From Scleroderma bovista (Eukaryota; Basidiomycota; Agaricomycetes; Boletales; Sclerodermataceae), in contig JAYMGJ010000021.1 in assembly GCA_037178675.1 (NCBI GenBank), forward strand, positions 33,320 to 97,319: a stretch of 64,000 nucleotides of DNA, given 5' to 3'. The notes under the pieces were generated by a model. It was not told where the DNA came from, did no database searches, and was given only the letters and a program-made list of their open reading frames with translations. The position numbers were made by a program, and so were the translations under genes. Positions 10,767 through 23,200 of this stretch are shown piece after piece (position 1 is the stretch's first letter; the number at the start of each line of letters is the position of its first letter).

Positions 10767-11880
10767 ATTTTTTTGCCTCGGTGGAGGCCGTCGGTTTGGC
10801 TTCCGACATGTTGTTCATAGTGGTGGTAGCTGCCCTAGCTTTGGCTGCTCGAGAGCCTGACTTGGGGCAGTCCTTGGCCTTGTGGCCAGTTGCACCACAG
10901 AACATGCACAGATTCATGTCGAACCTGCACTTGTGTTCCTCAGAGGTCAGCTTGCCATCCTTGCCGAGCTTGTCCGAAAGCTCAGCAGTCTTGCCCAACT
11001 TGTTAGATTTCTGAGTCGGGGTTGACAACAAAGAAGACTGGACAGCATTGCCTGAGGATTTACCCTTATCGGTTTTACCCGACTTGGTGTTGGGGGTGTT
11101 GGTACTAGTGTTGGTAGAGGTCTTGTTCTGATGAGTGACCTCTTCCTTATGTTCCCAATATTGGGCATTGATCTCCTGGGTGAGGATGTGGAGACCGTTC
11201 AGAGTGCACGGTTTACCAACATGGCTTATCTCATCCTTGATTCGGTCGGGGAGACCTGTATAGAAGTGATGACGCAGGGCGCCATCGCCATAGCCCCGAA
11301 CCTGGGATGCGATACGGTTGAAGTCAACCACATATCAATTGGCATGATGGTTTTCCTTCATGCAGAGGTGGTCGAGCTGATGCTTGGCGTCAGCAACAGG
11401 GTCGTGGGGACCAAAGGTTGTTTGGAGTTCAATAACAAACTCTTCCCAATTGGTCATCCAGATTGGACGGTTGTGGGGTCTCCAGCACCGAGTAGGTCTG
11501 GCTCGAACCATTCGAGAGCCATTCCCTTCAGATAGGACTGTGTGAAAGTGACCTTGGTTCGGTCAGTGCGAAATGCCTTCAGTCGGTCCTGGAAGTTGAG
11601 CTCGCACTGGACTAGGAATGTGCACAACTTCTTTGGATTGGTCCCGTCAAAGGTGTCGGGCTCACGCACCTTGGTCCAAGACAAAGAATCAGATGAGCGC
11701 GAAGATCGCGCAAGTCTGTCGATAGCGATGGAGAGGTTATTGAAAATGACTAGACTGGCCTCTTCTTGGTTGGGGATGCCCTCAATGGGGTCTTCACTGC
11801 CATCATCAGGGTTTGGGTCGTCAGGGTCGTCAGGACCATCGTCACTGGGGCCATTGTCATTGGGAGACAGAGTCGGGTGA
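10765..11880 (-). pseudogene. Gypsy-C gag with CCHC zinc knuckle
   Basis: The gag frame reads from about 11880: an Asp/Pro-rich start (NDNGPSDDGPDDPDDP), DTFDGTNPKKL, LKGMALEWFEPD, then a break, GPHDPVADAKHQLDHL, VVDFNRIASQVRGYGDG, LPDRIKDEISHVGKP, and the zinc knuckle CMFCGATGHKAKDC (C-x2-C-x4-H-x4-C) before the stop. There is one frameshift near 11470, best explained by loss of one C from a C run. One UGA lies at 11335-11337, where Gypsy-B has Trp. The frame ends TAG directly after seven A's, the presumed slippage site. Gag would form virus-like particles in the cytoplasm; this copy is dead. Confidence 0.8.
10768..10774 (-). promoter_or_regulatory. Candidate -1 frameshift site A AAA AAA (Gypsy-C)
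   Basis: Seven A's on the minus strand immediately precede the gag stop codon (10765-10767). Slipping back one base leads straight into the protease frame. The same heptamer, at the same place, is found in Gypsy-B. Confidence 0.65.
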
Positions 11881-12024
11881 GCACCTGAGGCTAGTCAGAG
11901 CGCTCAAGGCAGCAGCCCAACGAGTGTTGGATACTGAGGGTTCTGGGTTGTTTGCGCGAGCGAGTTTGGATTGTCCTGGACATAGATGATTGTGAACTCG
12001 TACAAGACTAGAGTTCAAATATAC
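11881..12024 (-). other. Gypsy-C leader between LTR and gag
   Basis: This short leader lies between the LTR end (12025, tgtcaagaccgg on plus) and gag. The primer-binding site should start right after the LTR (minus: gtatatttgaactctag). It does not begin with the usual TGG, so the primer is unclear. Confidence 0.4.
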
Positions 12025-15000
12025 TGTCAAGACCGGTTCTTCACCGACCTGATCTCTATGAGGGGTCTGGGGGTCAGGGGTTGGGCTAGCAGTAAGACCG
12101 AGATGCTATGTAGCGTAGTCGTGCTTCCCGAGTATTAGGAAGGCCGACCGAGGGTTATACGGAGAGTCTGAGGGTAAACGGTCTACAACTGAGTACTTTG
12201 TACAAGGGCAGAGGCAGAGAGCATGAAGAGAGAACAGAGGAGAAGTATCTTATTCGATATTCAAACTGAAACTACAACAGACTGAGTATCTAGGTATTTA
12301 TACTGAGTGGGACAGATGAGGCGATGTACGGGAAGTCGGGATTACCGATGAACGACTAGCGCAGTCGCGCTGCGCACTGAGTAAGTACGGTAAGTGTGAT
12401 AACCGGATTACCAATAGGTGTCGTATTAATAATGCAATGGGACGGGAACATATAGTAACCGGGAACGAGAAAGGAAACATACTAGGTAATAGTACAGAGA
12501 GACAGATCGGACAATGTGCTGTCACGCACCAAACAGGTTTGGTACAGGGAACATGGAAGATAACACCTATATTGAATGATCCTTATGCGAAGGATAAGCA
12601 CAACGGACCCTCATCATAGCCATCTATCGCACAAGAAGACTATCCTGATGCGAGAGATGAATGCCAATGCAGACAGTCATCTATCGCACGAGGACCGCCA
12701 AGAAGCAGAAGAAACTGAAGGAATAACATCAATTGTGGTATGAGAAAGGAATGCACACGTCTGCAGTCCAACTCCCATACCAGAACGATCAAAGAAGCCA
12801 AAGAATTGAAGGAGAAACGAAGGAGAAAGAGAAGAAATGATTTTTAGTGCCCAAATGTCATTTTTAGGCGCCCAGTGCCGGCATTCCGATATTTTGAATA
12901 GCTCCATTGTTTCTGAAGCTATCAGGCATGTGACTATACCGTCAGAGAGCCGAGAGCGTGGTCTATCTGCCTGTCAAGTTCCGACGCAAATCCGTTCATT
13001 TCCCATGGAGATATTCCCCCCGCAATCCAGACATTCACTTCATCGCTCACTATGGAGTCCATATTTTCTCTGGATCATTTCTCCGCTATTGCTGCAGATC
13101 TCCACTATGTCCTGCTCTTAGGACAGCCTCTCCCAGAGTTCCCGTGCACTGCCTGGCACATATCTTCCCAGCCTGCTCCCTCAGTCCCTCTTGTTCTCAG
13201 TCAGCGTGTTCTCCTCGTCAGTCCTGCATCAAGGACGTACTTTGGTCATCTTAGGTCTATTGTCAAGCTTGAGAAGTCTTCTCTGGTCGTCTCTGTGTCC
13301 CCTGAGTCCTCAGCCTATGGTCCCTTCCTCCCAGATACTTGCCATGTCCATCTTCCTCTGTCGTTCGTCTCGCTTCCCTGGATGCATCGAATTCAGTACT
13401 CTATCCGCTTCCCTACTTTCAGACGACATCCCCCAGCACCATGACAGTTATTCCCCCACTTTATAGTGCTATTAGGAAGAAGAACCCTCTCTTGTTCTTT
13501 CCCAGAAGAGAGCTCGTCAAGGGAGCCCATGGTTGTGCTTCAGTGGCGCTAGAACACATGCACTATACCTTAGTGTATGCTGATCCCCCAAAAAGACCTC
13601 TGGACCCCTGGTACCCTTCTTGTGGCTGTTTTGTCTCGGATCAATCCCCCTATTTATCTCAGATCTTCCCCATTGTTGTCCCATCAAATTCCTGATGGTA
13701 CACAGCCCCCCATCAAACTTCTTAGGCTGTGCATCAATGACTCCTTCTGCTGTGCAGTGACTCATCCCTTGCTTACTGATGCTCTCTTGTCATCAGTATT
13801 ACTCTATCCCTTTCGCATTTTTGGTATATTACTCAGCTGATGACTCACTCCCTTACCAATCAATCTTGTCATGTAGCTTACTCATTCCTTTACTCAGCAG
13901 TATTCATGCTTCCTATGCTTACTCATTCCTGCTTATCCCTTGCTTACTGATTGCTTACAAACCCCTTACAAAGCTCTTACCAATCCCTCACCAATCCTTG
14001 ACAAATTCTGCTTACTCCCTTCTCTTTTTGTACTTTAATGCTGTGCCCCCCCCCATGTATTTAAACCCCTGGGCTCAGCCCAGTGAATAAAGACCCAAAT
14101 TGCACGAAATTATCCCTCTCTCAGACTCTCTCAATCAGTATCCCTTCAGTCTTTGAGTCCTTGTAGGCTTCAGTGAAGGTCTAAAGGCTCAATATTGTCA
14201 AGTTTATCCAAGTTATTCAAGATCTATTCTTTATACTAGGCTCAAGCAGAGTCTAGGCTTCATACCAGTCAATCTTCCTTGCCTCTGGACATCAGAGGCA
14301 TCTCTGCCCCTTTACTGCACCAATCTCTAGGTGTAGTATTGCTGTTTCAGTCTCAGTCAACCCAATCCCCGCTTTGACACTTCCTAGGCCTTAGGAAGAG
14401 TCCAGACCCCTATCCCCTTTGTCTTCTATTACTCCTGTACCCCAGGAATATCCTGCATCATCGTCTGCATCACCCTGTTGGTGTAGATCCCCTTCCCCCC
14501 TCCTCAGCACATCCTCTCTGGACACTGAGGAGGTAAACCACCACTCACACATTTTCATAGTCCTTTGTTGGTGTTGTGTTTGGGTTATTACTCCGACCCA
14601 AATCCACACTTTGACTCACAGCGCTCACCGATCAGTGGTGATACAGGACAGATAGAGAGAAATGGAAAAGGGAGTACATACAATAGAAATGGACGGCGAA
14701 CACGTGGACGTGATCGGACAATAGGGTACAGGGTGATCAGGTGTAACAGTCGTGACAGGGAGTAGAGACTATGGTTGATTTCAGACTGAAGTATACAGGA
14801 CAGAGTACAGGGTACTTATACTATGGAGAACTAGGGTCAAGTATTTACAGTGACAAGTAAACAGCCCAAAGGGCGGACAAGGAACAACTGGAGTTGGGAC
14901 TAGGTCAGGTCCGACGAAAATAAGTAAGGTCTGGAGAAAATACTACAAGGTAGAAGATATAAACAGGACACGGAGAACTCATGGTACAACAGGGTGGATG

Positions 15001-15171
15001 GGGAAGTGTGGTAACGACTGGATTGAGGCTAATGCAAAGGGTCACACTTAGCGGAAGGATATGTGCACGTCTGGGACCGGAGTTATGCGCAGAGGTCCGG
15101 AGTTGAGCTGTAGTACTGCGACACGACCGGAGTAATCGGATAAGAGTCCAGAGTTGGACATGGTCTTGACA
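12025..15171 (-). mobile_element. Gypsy-C LTR, split by a nested solo LTR
   Basis: On the minus strand the LTR runs from 15171 (TGTCAAGACC) to 12025 (CCGGTCTTGACA), about 1.05 kb once the nested insertion (12520-14620 plus one 4-bp duplicate) is removed. It has a TATA region (agtataaatacc near 12297). Gag lies downstream on the left, but to the right there is a purine-rich tract and the tail of another internal region, so the LTR is bordered by internal sequence on both sides. Confidence 0.75.
12520..14620 (-). mobile_element. Solo LTR-A (2.1 kb) nested in the Gypsy-C LTR
   Basis: This is the LTR family of Gypsy-A (18142-29841). The plus strand reads TGTCACGCACC to TTTGACTCACA, which is also the Gypsy-A sense direction. 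The flanking 4-mers are GTGC (12516-12519) and GCGC (14621-14624), a duplication differing by one C/T. It carries an extra segment (near 14130-14190, cagtatcccttcagtctttg) also present in the copy at 49354 but missing from the Gypsy-A LTRs, so it belongs to an older subfamily. A TATA-like tatttaaa lies near 14059, followed by the hairpin gggctcagccc. Confidence 0.85.
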
Positions 15172-15300
15172 GTATCCCCCTCTTGGGGGCCGAACCCATG
15201 AGGCCCGCCATGAGGCTGTCGTGTGGTCGCTTAGAACAATGCGGAGTCCAGAGTCGATTGTCTGGGTGTGAAATGGGGTTCTATAAGAACAGACCGGTTT
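15172..15300 (-). mobile_element. Tail of a Gypsy internal region with polypurine tract
   Basis: On the minus strand the purine-rich ccaagagggggatac ends exactly at the LTR start TGTCAAG at 15171. That is the position of a polypurine tract before a 3' LTR. The sequence to its right has a weak Gypsy-like 3' end and then gives way to the promoter of the host gene at 15339. Confidence 0.5.
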
Positions 15301-15573
15301 TTGGTTTCCACCCCCAACTTCCTTACTCCTTTATTACTATGTCTGCACCTACGCAAACCACCACCCCCACTGCCAGCACAACCGAGTCCAGGGACTGGGC
15401 AAGAGCAAAGTTGGAGGAGCTCCGAGCCCTGACGGACGATGAAGATGACGTGGTGAACACGAAGAGAGCGGAGGAGAGGTGTCGCAAGCAGGCGAAGGTG
15501 GAGGCGGAGGAACGGGCACGCCAGGAGCGTGAAGAGGCAGCAAGGCGAGCGCGCGAAGAGGCAGAGAGGAAGG

Positions 15574-15841
15574 TGTTGAAGTCGCACATGCACCCGGCGT
15601 AAACCGTCGACGAAGTGCGCACAAGACTGCAACCCATATTAGTGTAGACTTAGTAATAGTCCTCTTTAGAGTAGATGTTACATGTCACACGTCACACTAT
15701 TTGTTGTATATAAACAGTGTTCATCGCTTATATAATACAACAGCTCTTGACCAGCTACCGCTACCATCTCAGGTTGTGCACTCCACCCAACAGGTGAGTT
15801 GGAGTAGCATTTCCTCTACGTATATAGGTATTGCTTCAACA
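15574..15841 (+). repeat. Copia 5' LTR
   Basis: This 268-bp LTR starts TGTTGAAGTCGC and ends TATTGCTTCAACA, with a TATA box (tgtatataaac) near 15711. It differs from the 3' LTR by a few substitutions and by lacking a short insert (catgtgtcacagtcatgcat type) present near 33026. Confidence 0.92.
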
Positions 15842-15855
15842 GGTTATGAGCCCTG
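15842..15855 (+). promoter_or_regulatory. Copia primer-binding site matching an internal part of initiator tRNA-Met
   Basis: GGTTATGAGCCCTG directly follows the 5' LTR. Its reverse complement CAGGGCTCATAACC is the anticodon stem-loop strand of eukaryotic initiator tRNA-Met (known for yeast). This fits the half-tRNA priming described for Drosophila copia, rather than priming from the tRNA 3' CCA end. Confidence 0.75.
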
Positions 15856-16225
15856 TGAGCACACTGTGTGCAGCAATGCACCAGACAGTGCTCCAGCTCC
15901 CTGAGCATCGCTTTAACTAGCTTGACGCTGTGGACCACAGTGAGCTCCTAGCTGAGCCCCTGCACAGCCACAAGGCGAAGTTGGTCGACGACTTGCGCCA
16001 GTGAGCTCCTAGTTGAGCACCTGTATTGCCACAGGCGAAGTTCATCAATGACTTGCGCCAACCATGGCGAACATCGTTGACGACTTGCGCTGGCATGACC
16101 TAATCATGAGTTAGCTGCTGACAGAAGTGCTTTTACTAGCACTCAGGTGTTTCTTTTTTTTTTTTCTTGCTTGTCCATTGTTGCATTCACTTGCTGACTC
16201 TGTTGACACCCAACAGAATATCACC

Positions 16226-17047
16226 ATGTCCAGCGCTCTTGACAAGATGGTTCCCGTGTTCACTGGCTCCAACTGGCAGCAGTGGCACACTTCTATGCAG
16301 GCCTACCTCTGGGCACAAGGCCAATGGTACGTTTATTCGACAATGCAACCCGCTGCGGGTCACGATGACCGAAAGGAGTGGGACGACAACACCGAGAGAG
16401 TGCTCGGTAATATCACCTTGTGCTTCGCCCCCTCAATCCAGGTTGCGGTCTCGAACCTCGACAACGTTAAGGACGTCTGGGACCACCTCAAGAAGAACTT
16501 CGGCACCCCCAGTATTGGGTCTGCCTATGCTGAGCTTAGCAAGCTCCTGGCGACTACCATTCCCGCTGGCTCCCATCCCGCTCCGGCTATCACCAAGGTG
16601 CTTAGCCACTTCGCTTATCTGAAGGACACCGGCTTCGAATTCCCTGCCCCTGTGCAGGCTATGATTATCCTCTGTAAGCTCCCTCCTACTATGGAGGTGG
16701 TAGCTCAGATCCTCAGCCAAACATCGCCGGATGAGATCAAGAACCTGAAACCCGATGGGATCGTCAAGGCCACTACGCTCTCCTTCGAGCAGAAAGGCGC
16801 CTCTTCCCGCGGCGGTGGAAAGGGCCCCCAGGCCAACAAACTTAGCGCTGTGAAGCGCAAGCCGGCTGACCCAAAGTTCGCCCAGCAGCAGCAGCAACCC
16901 CAGAGGCAGCAACAGCAGCAAGGCGGGTCCAACGGCGGTACAAGTGGAAACACTCCTGCCCAAGGACAGGGACGCCGCACTCGATGTGGCGGCAAGAAGG
17001 CTTGCGCTCGCCATGAGAACACCCAACAAGCCGCCTTCGCCACATAA
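16226..17047 (+). CDS. Copia Gag
   Basis: ATG at 16226 (MSSALDKMVPVFTGSNWQQW) opens a 273-codon frame. The N-terminal part has the usual Copia Gag features: a TGSNWQQW start, WDHLKKNFGT, and helices typical of the UBN2/Retrotran_gag family. It then has a Gln-rich linker (about residues 215-235) and a basic tail. The zinc knuckle is degenerate: RTRCGGKKACARH keeps only two cysteines and one histidine. The frame ends at TAA (17045-17047), but the same frame continues into protease without a shift, so Gag and Pol are separated by a single stop. Gag packages element RNA in cytoplasmic particles. An upstream T-rich ORF start at 16127 is not needed. Confidence 0.85.
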   Translation: MSSALDKMVPVFTGSNWQQWHTSMQAYLWAQGQWYVYSTMQPAAGHDDRKEWDDNTERVLGNITLCFAPSIQVAVSNLDNVKDVWDHLKKNFGTPSIGSAYAELSKLLATTIPAGSHPAPAITKVLSHFAYLKDTGFEFPAPVQAMIILCKLPPTMEVVAQILSQTSPDEIKNLKPDGIVKATTLSFEQKGASSRGGGKGPQANKLSAVKRKPADPKFAQQQQQPQRQQQQQGGSNGGTSGNTPAQGQGRRTRCGGKKACARHENTQQAAFAT

Positions 17048-18141
17048 GTCCACTATGATGGACCAGAGCCCACCGTCGACCCCCGCGCCTTGGCTCACAC
17101 TCCCGGTGCTGCCCACTACGGCCCCCCCGCATTTCAAAATACCATCAAGGCCTTCGACTTGGCACACCGTCTGGGGTTAGAGCCCTCCTGCCAGACCATC
17201 CGCACCCTCGACCAAGTTGTGTCATTGGCGAGTGCGAACCTGGACCAGCCCGAGGCCAGTCCCTCCTCATTGAAGTGCCCTCACCTTAAGGAGCGCATCA
17301 CAATGTATGAGGAGAATGCCATCTCCCTTGGGGATGATGAACCGTTTGCCCACGAGCCTTTTGCCGACAATGAGTTCGACAAGATCAATGCGATGGGCCT
17401 CGACCGCTACAACACGATGTTGATGGCGATGGGCACAGAGGCCAGCCTTTTCAGGCAAGTACCTTCTGCACGTGTGCTGACCGACACTGACATGCTCCAT
17501 TTACATGTGCGCTTTACGCCGGCACTGTATATAGCGAGTAGTAACTACAATTTGTCGTGTCGCGTCTCGAGTAAAACATATATTTGTTTGTGTTCTCATG
17601 AAACGAGTGATGCATGCTGTGCTAAGTGTAAGGGAAAAATGGTTGACGATAGCGAACTATCTGGTGCTTTCTGGCTCCTAGACTCTGGAGCATCACGCCA
17701 CTTTACCGGTGACATAGGTGATTTCACCTCTTACAACGCGCTAAAGCGAGCGCACTACACCAAAATGGCTAATGGAGTAGCACTGATTGCTGGCATTGGC
17801 ACGGTATTACTCCGGTGCCTAGACCACAACTCAGGGGATGAGAAAGTTATCACACTCACCCAAGTGCTCCATATGCCAGGCACTACTGCACGCCTTATTT
17901 CTATGGGCAAAATGCTCCAGCATAATTACAAGGTCACTGGCAATAAGCGAGGCATTAGCCTCATTCATAAAGCTGAACACCTATGGTTTGGGCCAGACCC
18001 AGAAGATGATCGCAACATCATTTTTGGGATTAGATCTATCCCGATAATTAGATCTAACTACATCGCCTCTGTGAGCAAAGTTGATTATGACATTATGCAC
18101 CGGAGATTCGGGCACCCCTTGAAGGAAGTACTCCGACACGT

Positions 18142-20150
18142 TGTGAGTCAAAGTGTGGACTTGGGTCGGAGTAATAACCCAAACACAACACCAACAAAGG
18201 ACTACGAAAATGTGCGAGTGGTGGTTTACCTCCGCGGTGTCCAGAGAGGATGTGCTGAGGAGGGGGGGAGGGGATCTACACCAACAGGGTGATGCAGACG
18301 GTGATGCAGGATACTCCTGGGGTACAGGAGTAACAGAAGACGAAGGGGATAGGGGTCTGGACTCTTCCTAAGGCCTAGGAAGTGTCAAAGCGGGGATTGG
18401 GTTGACTGAGACTGAAACAGCAATACTACACCTAGAGATTGGTGCAGCAAAGGGGCAGGGATGCCTCTGATGTCCAGAGGCGAGGAAGATTGACTGGTAT
18501 GAAGCCTAGACTCCGCTTGAGCCTAGTATAAAGAATAGATCTTGAATAACTTGGATAAACTTGACAATATTGAGCTGAGAGAGTCTGAGAGAGGGATAAT
18601 TTCGTGCTATTGGGTCCTCCTTCACTGGGCTGAGCCCAGGGGTTTAAATACATGGGGGGGCACAGCATTAAAGTACAAAAAGAGAAGGGAGTAAGCAGAA
18701 TTTGTCAAGGATTGGTAAGGGATTGGTAAGAGCTTTGTAAGGGGTTTGTAAGCAATCAGTAAGCAAGGGATAAGCAGGAATGAGTAAGCATAGGAAGCAT
18801 GAATAAGCTGCTGAGTAAAGGAATGAGTAAGCTGCATGACAAGATTGATTGGTAAGGGAGTGAGTCATCAGCTGAGTAATATACCAAAAATGCGAAAGGG
18901 ATAGAGTAATACTGATGACAAAAGAGCATCAGTAAGCAAGGGATGAGTCACTGCACAGCAGAAGGAGTCATTGATGCACAGCCTAAGAAGTTTGATGGGG
19001 GGCTGTGTACCATCAGGAATTTGATGGGACAACAATGGGGAAGATCTGGGATTAATAGGGGGATTGATCCAGGTCTTTTGGGGGGTCAGCATACACTAAA
19101 GTATAGTGCATGTGTTCTAGCGCCGCTGAAGTGCAACCATGGGCTCCCTTGACGAGCTCTCTTCTGGGAAAGAACGAGAGAGGGTTCTTCTTCCTAATAG
19201 CACTATAAAGTGGGGGGAATAACTGTCATGGTGCTGGGGGACGTCGTCTGAAAGTAGGGAAGCGGATAGAGTATTGAATTCGACGCATCCAGGGAAGCGA
19301 GACGAACGACAGAGGAAGATGGACATGGCAAGTATCTGGGAGGAAGGGACCATAGGCTGAGGGCTCAGGGGACACAGAGACGACCAGAGAAGACTTCTCA
19401 AGCTTGACAATAGACCTAAGATGACCAAAGTACGTCCTTGACGCAGGACTGACGAGGAGAACGTGCTGACCGAGAACGAGAGGGACTGAGGGAGCAGGCT
19501 GGGAAGATATGTGCCAGGCAGTGCACGGGAACTCTGGGAGAGGCTGTCCTAAGAGCAGGACATAGTGGAGATCTGCAGCAATAGCGGAGAAATGATCCAG
19601 AGAAAATATGGACTCCATAGTGAGCGATGAAGCGAACGTCTGGATTGCGGGGGGAATATCTCCGTGGGAAATGAACGGATTTGCATCGGAACTTGACAGG
19701 CAGATAGACCACGCTCTAGGCGTTCTGACGGTATAGTCACGTGCCTGATAGCTTCAGAAACGACGGAGCTATTCAAAATATCGGAATGCCGGCACTGGGC
19801 GCCTAAAAATGACATTTGGGCGCTAAAAATCATTTCTTCTCTTTCTCCTTCGTTTCTCCATCAATTCTTCGGCTTCTTTGATCATTCTGGTATGGGAGTT
19901 GGACTGCAGACGTGTGCATTCCTTTCTCATACCACAATTGACGTTATTCCTTCAGTTTCTTCTGCTTCTTGGCGGTTCTCGTGTGATAGATGACTGTCTG
20001 CATTGGCATTCATCTCTCGCATCAGGATAGTCGTCTTGTGCGATAGATGGCTACGATGAGGGTCCGTCGTGCTTATCCTTTGCATAAGGATCATTCGATA
20101 TAGGCGTTATCTTCCATGTTCACTGTACCAAACCTGTTTGGTGCGTGACA
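18142..20150 (-). repeat. Gypsy-A 3' LTR (LTR-A family)
   Basis: 2009 bp; the plus strand reads TGTGAGTCAAAG to GCGTGACA. Compared with the other LTR it lacks 38 bp near 19069 (the ccgagacaaaacagcc segment), with matching TCC at the deletion ends. ORFs of 60-130 codons inside it recur in all LTR-A copies but show no coding logic. The sense-strand TATA-like tatttaaa lies near 18645. Confidence 0.9.
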
Positions 20151-20294
20151 TCCACAGGCGACATGAAATGCAATCGTCCCCGATTGCGAACAAGGAGGGT
20201 GGGACAACAAAAAGAGCTGGGAAGACTGGCATGGGGGAGCATAGACAAGGAAGCATAGGGGGCATAGACAAGGAAGCATAGGGCATATTGGGCA

Positions 20295-23200
20295 TCATGA
20301 TGAGTCGTCAGAGTCATAATCTTTTTCTCCATTTTCATCGGCATTTTCATCATCACTTTCATCATCGTTAGGGAGAATAGAGTCAGGCAAAGGAGTGTGT
20401 CGGGAATAATAAGGGATAAGGCGGAATGCAGCTATGCCTCGAGCTGAAACAGTTCCATCCATTTCCTTCAGGACGTATGAGCCACCTTGAGTGCGACGAA
20501 CAACTTCAAAGGGGCCAAGGTAATGTGGCTTTGATTTACAATCTAATTCTTTCTCCACTTGGCTGTTGCGAACCAGGACAAGGTCTCCAGGCTGGTAGGA
20601 GGACTTGAATAGACATCTGGTATATCTCTTCTCAAATTGGGCTTTGGAATGGAGGCGGGTCTTCTGTAGAGTAGTAAATGCATCATGGAAATCGTCTGGT
20701 CTTTTCTCCAATTGTCTGATGCGCAGGGAAAGAAGCTCCTCTGAGGTCATCTCAGAGTAGAAGCCTTCAACAAGATAGGTAGCCTCAAAGAGATGAAATG
20801 GGAGGACAGGATCGAGACCATGAAGGAGGTAGTAGGGGCTGAATCCAGTAGAACGACGGGTGATGACTTTGTCTGCAAAGAAAGCGTGATGGACCTTGGT
20901 GGGCCATAGATTGAGATCGCCTTCACAGGACTTGATAATAGCTTCGCGGATAGTAAAGTGTCCACGCTCTACAACTCCATTGGCTTTGGAATTATAGGGG
21001 GAGATGCAGATTTGGGGAATAGAGTATCGCTGCATGAGTTTCTCGAATGCACCCTTGACCTCACTGCCATTGTCAGTGACGATCTGGGCAATAACTCTGT
21101 AACGGCAAATAATTTCTTCCCAGAATAACTTGGCTAGGCTGTCTGAACTGGCATGCTTGAGAGCATGGCCTTCGGCAGCAAGGGAGAGATCATCGCGAGC
21201 AGCAACAAGATAGCGATAGCCACGAGCTTTTGGCATGAGCATGACATCAACGTAGATCTTCATGAAGATTCGGGGGGATGGAGAGACAGTGAGGGGAATT
21301 TCAACTTTGCGAGTGCTGCGAATCTGGCATTCATGGCAAGAACGAATGTGGTGGGCAACGTCTGAGTACATCTGTGGCCAATAGAAGCGATCCCTGACAG
21401 CTTGGAATACTCCAAATACTCCGCGGTGCCCAAGGTCTTCATGGGCTTGATTGAGAAGTTGCGCACGGAGATCAGGATCAAAGATGACTTTAGTTGGAGT
21501 ATGAGGGCCTTGACGTTTGAACAGTTGGCCAGAACAAATAAAGAATTTAAGGGAGCGTCTGATGAAACGTTTACAAGCAGTGTTGGAGAGGAATGATGGG
21601 AGTTGAGTCGTTTGGAGGAAGTGGAGAATTTGTCGTAGAATAATGTCTTGAGTCGTATCTTGAGACAGGAATGAAGAGAGTGTAACGGGGTCATAAGAAA
21701 GAGGGTGGGCAGCAGTACAAAACAAAAGATCTTCTAGCCATTCATCAGCGTCTTCAGCATCTCTTTCACCATCTTCTATCTCCTCTTCAGAGGGCTGACG
21801 CCTAGAGAGCGCATCAGGTCCTTGGTGACGAGCGGCTGGAACGTGAATTAGTTTAAAGTCAAATAAGAGTATACCTTCGATCCAGCGATTGATAGTAGCG
21901 TTAGGTTGGAGGTCAGGATCATTAAGCATACCCTTGATGTACTTTGCATCGACTTCAACATGGAGGTTCTTGACACCGTAAAGAAAGAGACGATAGTGAC
22001 GAAGTGCACGGAATAGACCATATAACTCGAGTTTGGGCTGACTATAGCGAGATTCGCGTTCATTGATAGGAAGTGAGCCATAACGAGCAGGACGTTTGCA
22101 ACCAGACTCATCATACTGGGACAGGATGAATCCGATGGCGATATAGCTGGTGTCGACTGAGAGAATGACAGGGAGATTTGTGGAATAATCGATGGGATGA
22201 AGGGAGGGAGCGGAAGAGACAGCGATCTTCAAGGCATCGAAAGCATCTTGCTGGGGGGTGTCCCAAACGAAAGGAGTGTCTTTGCGGTAGAGATTGATGA
22301 GAGGACGAGCGAGGAGGGAATAGTTGGCAATCCAGATGCGCACAGTTCCACAGAGACCTAGAAATGAGCGCACATCCTTCGGCGTTGCAAGGGGAGGCCA
22401 ATCTAAGATCTTCTTGACTTTGCCATGGTCGGGAGAGCGACCATCAGGATGGCATTCTTGGCCAAGAATCAAAACACGAGGACGGCAGAGTTGGGTCTTT
22501 GGACCAGAGAACGTTCCGCCTGCATGCGCAAAGCGATGCATAATCCGGTGCACATCTACAGCATGTTCCCAAATGAAGCGACGAATCCCTGGGTTGGCTG
22601 GCAGGGTTTCAGCGTTGCCATTGGCATCGTTATAGCATGTTTCAGGGCCTTTGATTGGAAGATCGTCGATGAATACGTTGGCTACGTGCGGGATCTCATC
22701 CTGTAAGATGAAACTAGTACAATTCTGGAATTCGGAAGGAGAGTTGGTGTAGCCTTGTGGCATGGCGGTATGTCATAAGAGACCGAGGGGAGTCATAAAT
22801 GATGTGAGATCTCGACTATCGGGATGCAGTTGGCAGGCATCAAATCCGGAAAAGAGATCAAAGACCGTGTAACATTGCCGACCGGCGAATGGTTCGACAA
22901 AGTCATCCAAAATAGGTGGAACTCCGGCATCTCTGATTGTAACCTTATTGAGAGGTTGCAGATCATGGACAATCCGGATCTTTCCATTCTTCTTCATAAC
23001 ACAGAACCACTTGGAGCGATACGACGACTGGGCAGGTTCATAGAGTCCGGCTGCGATCTTGTCTCTAAGCAGCTGGATAACACGTTCGCGGATGCCAGGA
23101 GGGATAGGGATGTTGCGGTACTCCCATGGCTCATGGGGTAGGACCGGGATGATGTAAGGGGAGAAGTAGTCTGAGCGAAAATTGCCGCGTTCCGATTCGT

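Noticed and set aside
12520..14620. ORFs of 60-130 codons inside the 2-kb LTR-A copies, conserved in all of them
   Set aside because: They overlap on several frames and both strands, match no protein family, and are conserved only because the LTRs are young copies of each other.
15231..15632. Antisense ORFs over the first exon of the split Zn2Cys6-type gene
   Set aside because: They mirror the Arg/Glu-rich sense codons. The sense strand has the start, TATA-like element and downstream continuation.
20151..20290. Short tandem repeat (ggaagcatagggggcat) thought to be a separate element next to the 3' LTR of Gypsy-A
   Set aside because: It lies between the pol stop and the LTR, is only two to three partial units long, and is most simply the element's own 3' untranslated region.
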